NCBI GenBank assembly: GCA_903898475.1
Contig: CAIUFU010000209.1
Coordinates: forward strand, 1-9,261
From: an uncultured Alphaproteobacteria bacterium
GTDB lineage: Bacteria; Pseudomonadota; Alphaproteobacteria; Rickettsiales; UBA1997
Direction: 5' to 3'
Length of the DNA stretch: 9,261 bases
Shown here: one piece after another, positions 1 through 6,353 of the stretch
Numbering within the stretch: the stretch's first letter is position 1
Layout: the number at the start of each line of letters is the position of its first letter
Made by a program: the position numbers and the translations under genes
Notes under the pieces: model-generated
Told to the model about the DNA's origin: nothing
What the model saw: the letters and a program-made list of their open reading frames with translations, nothing else
The model's database searches: none

Positions 1-17
1 CAGGGACCTATTTAGTT

Positions 18-827
18 TTAACCACGCCACTCCCCCAAAAACTCGGCAAAATGTGGTTTTTCTTTTGAGTTATTTTCTAAAAACTCCGCCAAGTTTTCTT
101 TGCATTTAGCAAAAGATTCTTTGGTGATCGTGCCGTTGTGATGCTGGTAAACCAAGTAAAGCAGGTAAGTATTTAGCACATCTGTTTCGCAGTAATTTCT
201 AATTTCTTGCAAACGTCCTTGATCGAAAAAATCTGTCACCATCGAGCCATCAATGCCAATTTTTCCCGGTAAGCCAAAAGCGGCACAAAGTTCATTCATT
301 TTCACTTTTGCTGACGCGCCAAAATCAGAAAATGCTTCTGCCAAATCGCAGTGCCAATCAAGGCTGTAGCGCTGATTGTAATTATTCCATTTGTCACCAG
401 TTTTGTAAAGCCAAGCTGCTTCAACTTCATGTTTCATCGCAGCATATTTTAACACCGGCATGTCAAAATTTTTGCCGTTAAAACTAACCAAACGCGACAG
501 ATTTTTTTTGAGATGCGAGAAAAATCCTTTGACCAAATCAGCTTCGGTTGCAGCTAAATCGCCGCCCGAGCGAATGTTGATTATTTTGTAAAATTCGCAG
601 CCGCTAAAATCGCGCACGATTTCTGCTTCCAAAAAACTAATCGTAATTACTTGGTGAAAAGGTTGACGCAAAAAAGAATTTTTGCCGTCAGTTAAATCTA
701 AATGATATTTTGTTAAAGCCTGACGAAGCTCTGGCGCTAAGCCATCCGCAATGTTTAGTAAATTTTTTGCCGCGGTTAAATCAGGAATTGTTTCAATGTC
801 GAAAACGAAGAGATTTTGATGTTGCAT
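18..827 (-). CDS. Predicted 3'-5' exonuclease (DNA polymerase B exonuclease-like 2 family)
   Basis: The 269-residue protein has the three motifs of DEDD exonucleases. Exo I is FDIET with D10 and E12, Exo II is FNGKNFD at 116-122 with N117 and D122, and Exo III is YCETD at 212-216 with the YxxxD pattern. In this fold four acidic residues hold two metal ions that remove nucleotides from a 3' end. The overall sequence, including HCDLAEAFSDFG at 159-170, fits the stand-alone family related to the proofreading domain of family B polymerases (PF10108-like). No polymerase domain is attached, so a role in DNA or RNA end processing is an inference. The ATG at 827 puts the FDIET motif at residue 8, as usual for the family. 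No Shine-Dalgarno is visible before it. The gene diverges from the quinone oxidoreductase at 887. Confidence 0.85.
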   Translation of the reverse strand: MQHQNLFVFDIETIPDLTAAKNLLNIADGLAPELRQALTKYHLDLTDGKNSFLRQPFHQVITISFLEAEIVRDFSGCEFYKIINIRSGGDLAATEADLVKGFFSHLKKNLSRLVSFNGKNFDMPVLKYAAMKHEVEAAWLYKTGDKWNNYNQRYSLDWHCDLAEAFSDFGASAKVKMNELCAAFGLPGKIGIDGSMVTDFFDQGRLQEIRNYCETDVLNTYLLYLVYQHHNGTITKESFAKCKENLAEFLENNSKEKPHFAEFLGEWRG

Positions 828-843
828 TTGAGGTGGGGTTTGT

Positions 844-866
844 TTGGAATCGAAAGCCTATTCCAA
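844..866. promoter_or_regulatory. Hyphenated dyad in the divergent intergenic gap
   Basis: TTGGAAT (844-850) and ATTCCAA (860-866) form a perfect 7-bp inverted repeat with a 9-base spacer, inside the 59-bp gap between the divergent exonuclease and quinone oxidoreductase genes. Size and placement suit an operator shared by two divergent promoters. No regulator is encoded nearby, so this is inference from position and symmetry only. Confidence 0.3.
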
Positions 867-886
867 CCTTAAAACACTTCAAAAAA

Positions 887-1855
887 ATGCAAGCAATTGT
901 TCTGCACAAAATCGGCGATGCCGGCCATTTAAAAATTGAAAAAGTTGAAGATCTAAAACCAAAAAAAGAGGAAGTCTTAATTAAACACACCGCAATTGGC
1001 GTGAATTTTTTCGACATTTGCTTCAGACGCGGACAATACAAAATTCCAGCAATGCCAGCAGTTTTCGGCATGGAAGGTTGCGGAATTATTGAAGCGGTTG
1101 GATCGGGAGTTACCAATTTTAAAGTTGGCGAAAGAGTAGCTTACGCAACTGGCGGCGCCGGTGCTTACGCTGAAAAAAGAGTGATCGACCAACGTCACGT
1201 AGTTGTGCCGCCAGCCAGCCTTTCTGACGCACAAGTTGCGGCAATTTTGCACAAAGGATTAATGGCTCACGCTTTGCTGCATCGCGTTTACATTGCCCAA
1301 AGAGCTAAGAAAATTTTGATTCACGCTGTTGCTGGCGGCGTTGGTCAATTATTGTGCCAATGGGCTAAACATTTGGGTTTAGAAGTTTTTGGAACTGTCG
1401 GCGACGATGCAAAAATTCCTGCCGCAAAAACTTCTGGCTGCGATCACGTGATTAATTACAAAAAACAAAATTTTGTTGAAGAGATTGCCAGAATCACCGA
1501 CCACGGCGGCGTTGGCTTGGTTTACGATGGCGTGGGCAAAGACACTTTAGAAAAATCTTTGGCTTGTTTGTGGCCAATGGGCATGTGTGTAACTTTTGGC
1601 GAGTCTTCGGGAAACACCGAAAAACTTGATTTGAATCATTTGGTAACAAATTCACTTTATCTCACCAGACCAACAATGGCGCTCTACAAAGCCAATCAAA
1701 TTGAATTTGCTTTGTCGGCCGCTGAAGTTTTTGCTGCTGCAGAAAAAGGAATTTTAAAACCACAAATCACCAGCTACGCCTTTAAAGACGTGGCAAAAGC
1801 ACATCGCGATTTGGAAGCAAGAAAAACCACCGGCTCAATTATTTTGACTCTGTAA
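887..1855 (+). CDS. NADPH:quinone oxidoreductase, zinc-independent MDR family
   Basis: The 322-residue protein belongs to the medium-chain dehydrogenase/reductase superfamily, quinone oxidoreductase (Qor) branch, whose members usually have about 320-330 residues. The N-terminal GroES-like half has NFFDICFRRGQY at 40-51 and FGMEGCGIIEAVG at 60-72. The Rossmann half has the nucleotide-binding loop AVAGGVGQ at 147-154, the QOR version of the GxGxxG turn. The catalytic and structural zinc cysteines of alcohol dehydrogenases are absent, as expected for Qor. The family reduces quinones or other electrophilic carbonyls with NADPH; the real substrate cannot be read from sequence. The frame is open further upstream from 710, but that stretch lies antisense over the exonuclease gene. 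The ATG at 887 begins the family-typical MQAIVLHKIG. The stop codon directly abuts the convergent lolC stop. Confidence 0.9.
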   Translation: MQAIVLHKIGDAGHLKIEKVEDLKPKKEEVLIKHTAIGVNFFDICFRRGQYKIPAMPAVFGMEGCGIIEAVGSGVTNFKVGERVAYATGGAGAYAEKRVIDQRHVVVPPASLSDAQVAAILHKGLMAHALLHRVYIAQRAKKILIHAVAGGVGQLLCQWAKHLGLEVFGTVGDDAKIPAAKTSGCDHVINYKKQNFVEEIARITDHGGVGLVYDGVGKDTLEKSLACLWPMGMCVTFGESSGNTEKLDLNHLVTNSLYLTRPTMALYKANQIEFALSAAEVFAAAEKGILKPQITSYAFKDVAKAHRDLEARKTTGSIILTL

Positions 1856-3106
1856 TTATTCGTAGCGCAAAAGCTCAGCAGGGTTCGCCTTGCTGGCTTT
1901 GTAAGCAGGATAAAGAGTTGCAAGAAACGATAAAACCAACGCCATTCCAACAATCAAAACCACATCTGAAACAAAAATTTTCGACGGCAAATTTGAGAGA
2001 AAATAAATTGTCGGATTAAACAAAGTTGTGTCAGTTGCAGATTCTAACCAGCGCTTGATGCTGTTGATGTTGGCCGAGAAAAGCACACCAATTACCAACC
2101 CCAAAAAAGTTCCAACCACGCCAATTGAAGAACCGCAAATTAAGAAAATTCTCATCACGCCCGACTTGCTCATGCCAAGTGTTCGAAGCAGCGCGATATT
2201 TTTATTTTTGTCATTCACCAGCATGATCATGCTGGAAATAATGTTGAAAGCGGCGACTAAAATAATCAGTGCTAAAATCATAAACATCACTGTGCTTTCA
2301 ACTTTCAAAGCATCGATAAAGCTTGCATTGGCCTGTTGCCAATCGGTGGCATATAGGTTTGGATAATTCACCAAAATTTCGTAAAGATGTAATTTTATTT
2401 CTTCGATTTTGGTTGGATCCTCAGCAAAAATTTCAATGGCTGAAATGCTTTCCGGAAAGCGAAAATGAATTTGCGCCATCTCAAAATTTGTAAATACAGT
2501 TGTTGAGTCATACTCGTAAAGTCCACTTTCAAACACCCCAGCAACTTCGTAAGTTTTAATGCGCGGAATCGCACCAACAATAGTTTCAGAAGTTTCTGCA
2601 GAAATTATTTTTAAGCCATCACCCACTTTCAAATTCATACTTTGCGCAATCGCCGCACCAACAATTACTGAATTTTTATTAGCCAAACTCTCAATGCTTC
2701 CGGCGGTAATATTGTCGGCGATTAGCTTTTTGTTTTTGAGATCAGAAAGCTTCACCGCCTTCACCATGCCGCCCGCATTCTTGCCTTGCACTGACAGCAT
2801 CGCCTGACTTTCAACTAGAGGATTAGCAAATTTCACCCCATCAATTTTTTTAATCTCACCAAGCAACTTGTCGTAATCATCAATTTGATGCGCGTGGCTG
2901 TAAACCGTAAGATGCGAATTAATCCCCAAAATCCGATTCACTAACTCAAAGCGAAACCCATTCATCACCGACATCACCACAATCAACGTGGCCACACCAA
3001 TCATGATGCCCACAAAAGAAAAAATCGCGATTACGGAAATGAAGCCTTCTTTGCGTTTTGATTTTAGGTAACGGAGAGCGATTAGAAATTCGAGTTTTGA
3101 AAACAT
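1856..3106 (-). CDS. lolC: Lipoprotein-releasing ABC transporter permease, LolC/LolE family
   Basis: The 416-residue protein has the standard LolC/E layout. TM1 is at about 22-48, a large periplasmic domain follows at about 50-265, and TM2-TM4 lie near 271-297, 318-345 and 379-400. Family motifs include VMNGFR at 47-52, the cytoplasmic segment NDKNKNIALLRTLGMS at 298-313, which contacts the ATPase, and the C-terminal LYPAYKASKANPAELLRYE. In the Lol system such permeases work with the ATPase LolD to detach outer-membrane lipoproteins from the inner membrane and pass them to LolA. LolC and LolE are paralogues and many bacteria have a single LolC/E-type protein, so the symbol is approximate. The ATG at 3106 lies 1 nt after the stop of the pentapeptide-repeat gene, which suggests co-transcription and translational coupling. 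No lolD follows: the next gene is convergent. No Shine-Dalgarno is apparent. Confidence 0.92.
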   Translation of the reverse strand: MFSKLEFLIALRYLKSKRKEGFISVIAIFSFVGIMIGVATLIVVMSVMNGFRFELVNRILGINSHLTVYSHAHQIDDYDKLLGEIKKIDGVKFANPLVESQAMLSVQGKNAGGMVKAVKLSDLKNKKLIADNITAGSIESLANKNSVIVGAAIAQSMNLKVGDGLKIISAETSETIVGAIPRIKTYEVAGVFESGLYEYDSTTVFTNFEMAQIHFRFPESISAIEIFAEDPTKIEEIKLHLYEILVNYPNLYATDWQQANASFIDALKVESTVMFMILALIILVAAFNIISSMIMLVNDKNKNIALLRTLGMSKSGVMRIFLICGSSIGVVGTFLGLVIGVLFSANINSIKRWLESATDTTLFNPTIYFLSNLPSKIFVSDVVLIVGMALVLSFLATLYPAYKASKANPAELLRYE

Positions 3107-3107
3107 G

Positions 3108-4604
3108 TTATTTTACTTTGAATTTATTGCGAAGGCCAAGACCTAGAAGGAAAATTAACAACACATTGAATGAACTGTGAACTTTCACAGGCAAGCTATC
3201 CTTAAACTCTTCGACAGTTGAAAGTGGAGAAATAGTTTTAAGCAAGGCTTCCCAAAAAGAAATGCCCTCAATTCTGAGAACAAAAAACTCATTAAAAAAA
3301 CTGAAATAATTTTGTCTTGGCACTTCAAGGTAGCTCTGCAGTAGAAGAGCTGAAACAAGCAGACAAATCAAAGGCCTGATCCAGCTCATTCCAAAATTAC
3401 TCGTCAATTTGTAAGCAAAAAACAGAACGAACTCGGAAAGATTTTTAAGCCAACCGTAAAAATCCTTTTTCATCTCAGACCAAGAAAAAACTTTACTCCT
3501 CAACAACTCCTTACGAGCCATCATCTCGTAAGAAAAATACTCCTGCTCTTTGAAGTGGTTACCTTGCTCAGCAAAATATTTTTTTAGGAAACGAAATTTG
3601 GACTCATCATCTTTTTCGATTTCATCTTCTTTAACCTCCCAGCTTTCATTGATAGAAAGTTTTTTCGTATCCAATAAATAAGATTTTGAGAAGTCGGGAG
3701 ATTTTTTTGGGTTAGGGAGCTTAATTACCAAAGGCTCTCTAAAAATTGCTCCAGTAAAATTAATGCCGTTCACCCCTATGAACTTAAGGTTGTCCGATAA
3801 TTGTTGTCTGAATAAGACAGTTTTTAGGAATTCAGATTCTGCCAAACTAATTTCAGTTATTTCAGAGTTACTGTTAGAGTCACCTAAGGCAGAGAAATCA
3901 AATCTACCTCGAAACTCGCATCCCTCAAATTTAAATCCCGTGTGACCACTAATTTTAACCAAACTAAACCAAACATTTTCCAGAAAAACTGATACAAAAA
4001 AATTCACTTGGCAGTTTTCAAAAACACACGATGGAAATCTGGCTGCCGATTTAAAGCTAACCCCAAAAAAAGTTATAGATGAGTTAATAAATTTAGTTTG
4101 TGTGAATATTGCCTCTAAAAACTCGCCACAAAAACTCGCACCCTTGGTAAATGTAGAGCAACTAAAATCAGCCTTACCAACAAATCCTGTTGTTGTGACA
4201 ATTTCGTTTTTAAATGTCGATGCAGTAAAGATGAGCTTATCAAAACCGCCCCCAATTTGAATCTTACACGGAAAAATCCAAGCATGACAACTAATGCTTT
4301 GTCCGCGTTCTGCATGAATGTACAAAGTTAACTCATGAATTGAATCGATCTCATCAACAAATTTATTCCACTCAGAATCAATTCCTTTGTAGTAATTAGC
4401 GCCGGTGAAAAATTCCTGTGAAAAAGGTTTTTGAGAAGATTGTTTTTTTTGAAGTTCCCAGAATTTTTCTTGCAGATCTTTTTCTAAATTCCCGCGCTGG
4501 ACGGAGTTTGTAACTCCGTCCACATGTTCATTTCTGTTGGTTTGTTTGGTTTCGTTGCTCAAGGTTTTTAATAATTTTGCATGAATTTTAAGACGGGGTC
4601 GCAA
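3108..4604 (-). CDS. Pentapeptide-repeat protein with C-terminal membrane domain; start uncertain
   Basis: The open frame gives 498 residues from a TTG at 4604. Residues about 121-290 have a phenylalanine or other bulky residue roughly every fifth position (for example ADFSCSTFTKGASF at 145-158), as in degenerate pentapeptide repeats that fold into a right-handed beta-helix. An acidic stretch follows (about 319-335), then an amphipathic segment RFLKKYFAEQGNHFKEQEYF (338-357), often seen after pentapeptide repeats in membrane-anchored members. Hydrophobic segments lie at about 408-426 and 476-491, with another possible one at 388-405. The N-terminus is doubtful: no in-frame ATG occurs before residue 361. 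Alternatives include a TTG at 4562 and a GTG at 4523, and none has a Shine-Dalgarno. Residues 28-36 are encoded by a palindromic repeat. Similarity to the family probably begins after about residue 40. The gene ends 1 nt before lolC. Function is unknown; a membrane-anchored scaffold is a guess. Confidence 0.75.
   Translation of the reverse strand: MRPRLKIHAKLLKTLSNETKQTNRNEHVDGVTNSVQRGNLEKDLQEKFWELQKKQSSQKPFSQEFFTGANYYKGIDSEWNKFVDEIDSIHELTLYIHAERGQSISCHAWIFPCKIQIGGGFDKLIFTASTFKNEIVTTTGFVGKADFSCSTFTKGASFCGEFLEAIFTQTKFINSSITFFGVSFKSAARFPSCVFENCQVNFFVSVFLENVWFSLVKISGHTGFKFEGCEFRGRFDFSALGDSNSNSEITEISLAESEFLKTVLFRQQLSDNLKFIGVNGINFTGAIFREPLVIKLPNPKKSPDFSKSYLLDTKKLSINESWEVKEDEIEKDDESKFRFLKKYFAEQGNHFKEQEYFSYEMMARKELLRSKVFSWSEMKKDFYGWLKNLSEFVLFFAYKLTSNFGMSWIRPLICLLVSALLLQSYLEVPRQNYFSFFNEFFVLRIEGISFWEALLKTISPLSTVEEFKDSLPVKVHSSFNVLLIFLLGLGLRNKFKVK
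4498..4522. repeat. Palindrome inside the pentapeptide gene reading frame
   Basis: TGGACGGAGTT (4498-4508) and AACTCCGTCCA (4512-4522) are perfect 11-base inverted arms around a 3-base loop. The element lies within the open frame of the pentapeptide-repeat gene and encodes about residues 28-36 (VDGVTNSVQ). It is more GC-rich than its surroundings. In form and placement it resembles the palindromic elements known to sit in-frame inside genes of Rickettsia, but I cannot assign it to a named family. Confidence 0.7.
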
Positions 4605-4618
4605 GACCAGTCTTGCGA
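4599..4618. repeat. Short palindrome over the candidate TTG start
   Basis: TCGCAAGAC (4599-4607) pairs with GTCTTGCGA (4610-4618) across a 2-base loop. The TTG at 4604 that opens the annotated frame of the pentapeptide gene lies in the left arm. Just before it, 4592-4600 reads GACGGGGTC, a word also present at 4675-4683 in the left arm of the neighbouring nested repeat, so the pieces may have a common origin. As RNA it would form a tight hairpin over the start region. Confidence 0.55.
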
Positions 4619-4652
4619 TGGGTTTAAAAGTTTTTTTAAAACTCGCCCCACT

Positions 4653-4767
4653 CTCGGTGTCACCCCGTCTTCACGACGGGGTCCATTTCATCGCGGGTAG
4701 CTTGTAAAATCTTAACTATGAAATTGTGACGAGGTGGACCCCGTCGTGAAGACGGGGTGACACCGAG
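4653..4767. repeat. Nested 115-bp inverted repeat (palindromic or MITE-like element)
   Basis: The arms at 4653-4685 and 4735-4767 are perfect reverse complements over 33 bases, separated by 49 bases. Each arm is itself a hairpin: CCCCGTC and GACGGGG flank a 5-base loop (4663-4681 and 4739-4757). The spacer has another small pair, TTTCAT (4686-4691) and ATGAAA (4718-4723), and the arm similarity continues inward with several G-T pairs. The GC-rich arms stand out against AT-rich flanks. No clear target-site duplication borders the element, and no transposase is nearby. It lies between the ferredoxin reductase stop and the pentapeptide gene, both read leftward. There it could end the reductase transcript or be a dispersed repeat; both roles are inferred. 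Confidence 0.75.
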
Positions 4768-4812
4768 TTTGGTACGGGTTTTGGCGCAAGATTTAAATAC
4801 ACAATTTCTAGC

Positions 4813-5820
4813 TTAAGAAAGCCCTTTGCTTGTTGAATATTCAAAATGGAAAACTTGGTCGGGGTGCACGATTTTGTGCATGTCGTGGGCGGCGGTGGCG
4901 GCTTCGGCGAAACCGGTTAAAATTAATTTTAGTTTGTTTTTGTAAGTTGCGATGTCGCCGATGGCGTAGATTCCAGGCTCTGAGGTTTGCATGGTTGAAG
5001 CTTCAACCGTGATGTGGTTTTTGTGTAGGTTTAAACCCCAGTCGGCGATTGGTCCTAGTTCCATTGCTAGGCCGAAGAATGGTAGCAAAAAGTCGGCTGC
5101 GATTTCTTTTACGTTGCCATCGAAGTCTTTTACTAGCACGGCTTCGAGCTTGCCGTTTTGGCTTTTTAGGCCATCTAGTTGGAAGGGAATTACTAGTTCG
5201 ATTTTTCCTTCATCGGCAAGTTTCTTCATTTTGTCGGCGCTTTCAGGCGCGCATCTGAATTTATCGCGGCGGTGAATTACAAAAACTTTTTTGGCGATTT
5301 CAGCAAGGCTAATTGCCCAATCAACGGCAGAATCTCCGCCGCCTGCAATCACCACATTTTTGCCGGCGAATTCTGCTTTTGAACGCACCGAATAAAACAC
5401 CGATTTTCCTTCAAATTCTTCAATGCCTGTAAGAGGCGGACGGTTGGGGCCAAAGGCGCCACACCCCGCTGCGATGATGATTGCCTTGCAGTTAATTTGC
5501 GTGTTTTTTGAAGTTTCAATTGTGAAAGTTTTGTCAGCATTTTTGACAATTTTTTCAACACGTTGGTTCAAATGATAAACTGGTTCAAAGGGTGCCGCTT
5601 GCGCTTCAAGAAGCTCGATTAACTCACTGGCTAAAACTTTTGGATGGGCCGGAATGTCGTAAATTGGTTTTTCTGGATAAAGCGCTGAACATTGGCCACC
5701 GATTACTTCAAGAGTGTCGATTACGTGTGATTTTATTTTTAACATTCCGGCTTCAAATACTGAAAATAATCCTGCCGGACCCGCGCCAATAATAGCCAAA
5801 TCTGTGTTGTGAATTGTCAT
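4813..5820 (-). CDS. Ferredoxin/flavodoxin-NADP+ reductase, thioredoxin-reductase-like type
   Basis: The 335-residue flavoprotein has an FAD-binding GAGPAG at 12-17 in the first Rossmann fold and GGGDSA at 160-165 in the NADP(H) fold, followed by HRRDKFR at 183-189, whose arginines suit NADPH phosphate binding. GIYAIGDI at 283-290 closes the FAD site. The segment GGQCSALYPEKPIYDIPA (41-58) is typical of this subfamily. The CxxC redox pair of true thioredoxin reductases is absent from the NADPH domain (DSAVDW follows the glycines), which supports ferredoxin-NADP+ reductase (EC 1.18.1.2). Such enzymes move electrons between NADPH and ferredoxin or flavodoxin for biosynthetic and iron-sulfur reactions. 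The ATG at 5820 sits 7 residues before the first strand of the fold. The leader is A-rich with no Shine-Dalgarno. The gene diverges from the small coiled-coil gene at 5970. Confidence 0.92.
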   Translation of the reverse strand: MTIHNTDLAIIGAGPAGLFSVFEAGMLKIKSHVIDTLEVIGGQCSALYPEKPIYDIPAHPKVLASELIELLEAQAAPFEPVYHLNQRVEKIVKNADKTFTIETSKNTQINCKAIIIAAGCGAFGPNRPPLTGIEEFEGKSVFYSVRSKAEFAGKNVVIAGGGDSAVDWAISLAEIAKKVFVIHRRDKFRCAPESADKMKKLADEGKIELVIPFQLDGLKSQNGKLEAVLVKDFDGNVKEIAADFLLPFFGLAMELGPIADWGLNLHKNHITVEASTMQTSEPGIYAIGDIATYKNKLKLILTGFAEAATAAHDMHKIVHPDQVFHFEYSTSKGLS

Positions 5821-5879
5821 GATTTTTGATTTTTTGATTAGAAATTTTTTGGCAAACTAGGCGCCACCTTACAGAAAAA

Positions 5880-5913
5880 CAAGTTCTCAAAATCGCAACT
5901 TGCTTTACAAGTT
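5880..5913. promoter_or_regulatory. Three alternating CAAGTT/AACTTG half-sites between divergent genes
   Basis: CAAGTT (5880-5885), AACTTG (5897-5902) and CAAGTT (5908-5913) lie in the 149-bp gap between the ferredoxin reductase and the coiled-coil gene. The middle copy can pair with either neighbour, with loops of 11 or 5 bases. The arrangement could be operator half-sites or two competing hairpins. No regulator is encoded nearby; this is pattern evidence only. Confidence 0.25.
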
Positions 5914-5928
5914 TGGGAAAAATAATTT
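5900..5928 (+). promoter_or_regulatory. Candidate promoter for the coiled-coil gene
   Basis: TTGCTT (5900-5905) and TAATTT (5923-5928) are separated by 17 bases and resemble vegetative sigma-factor -35 and -10 boxes. Transcription would start near 5935, leaving a leader of about 35 bases before the ATG at 5970. The match is imperfect in an AT-rich region where chance matches are common. The -35 box overlaps the CAAGTT/AACTTG half-sites. Confidence 0.3.
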
Positions 5929-5969
5929 CTGCCAGCACTAAATCACCCACATAAAAAACTGAACACAGT

Positions 5970-6284
5970 ATGAAATCACTCACCATGACTCAAAACTATT
6001 TCAACAATCCGATCAAAATTCTTCACCGCTTGAAAGCAGCCGGCTTTACTGAAAAGCAAGCTGAAGCGCAGGTGGAAATCATTTCTGAATATGTCGAACA
6101 TGGCCTTGCCACAAAAAAAGACATGAAAGAAATAGAGTATTGCGTCAAAAGAGACTTCAAAGAATTTGAATTAAAAGTTGACGCGAAACTTAAAGAATTT
6201 GAGCTTCGATTAACCGTCAAAACCGCTGCAATTGTTGGATCGATCGTTGGATTTTTTTCTGTTTTAGAAACTTTTTTAAAGTAG
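5970..6284 (+). CDS. Small DUF1640-like coiled-coil protein with C-terminal membrane segment
   Basis: The protein has 104 residues from the ATG at 5970, or 99 from a second ATG at 5985. The N-terminal part, ILHRLKAAGFTEKQAEAQVE (about 17-36), then LATKKDM, is the pattern of DUF1640 proteins, in which a helical head is followed by a coiled coil. Residues about 50-82 are rich in K and E with regular hydrophobic spacing (EFELKVDAKLKEFELRL), consistent with a coiled coil. About 84-102 is hydrophobic (TAAIVGSIVGFFSVLETF) and would anchor the protein in the inner membrane, coil in the cytoplasm. Bacterial members have no settled function; eukaryotic relatives include mitochondrial inner-membrane scaffold proteins. 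It lies 69 bp before metE on the same strand with no convincing terminator between, so co-transcription is possible. Confidence 0.75.
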   Translation: MKSLTMTQNYFNNPIKILHRLKAAGFTEKQAEAQVEIISEYVEHGLATKKDMKEIEYCVKRDFKEFELKVDAKLKEFELRLTVKTAAIVGSIVGFFSVLETFLK

Positions 6285-6353
6285 AAAAACTTTAGGCAAG
6301 CCTGCCATTTTTTGTCTGCAAAGCCTTGCGCAAATCTTAATAAAAACAAAATC

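Noticed and set aside
710..886. N-terminal extension of the quinone oxidoreductase frame by 59 residues
   Set aside because: It lies antisense over the exonuclease 5' end, is unlike the family N-terminus, and the ATG at 887 gives the expected start and length.
2028..2366. 112-codon open frame on the plus strand inside lolC
   Set aside because: It is antisense to a well-supported gene and its protein looks like a mirrored reading of membrane segments without family features.
4830..5275. Overlapping plus-strand open frames inside the ferredoxin reductase gene
   Set aside because: They are antisense to conserved flavoprotein motifs and rich in arginine and cysteine, as expected for shadow frames.
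6285..6353. Methionine riboswitch or terminator before metE
   Set aside because: The 69-bp gap is too short for most SAM or cobalamin riboswitches. It has only a 4-bp GGCA/TGCC stem before a T run, too weak to call.
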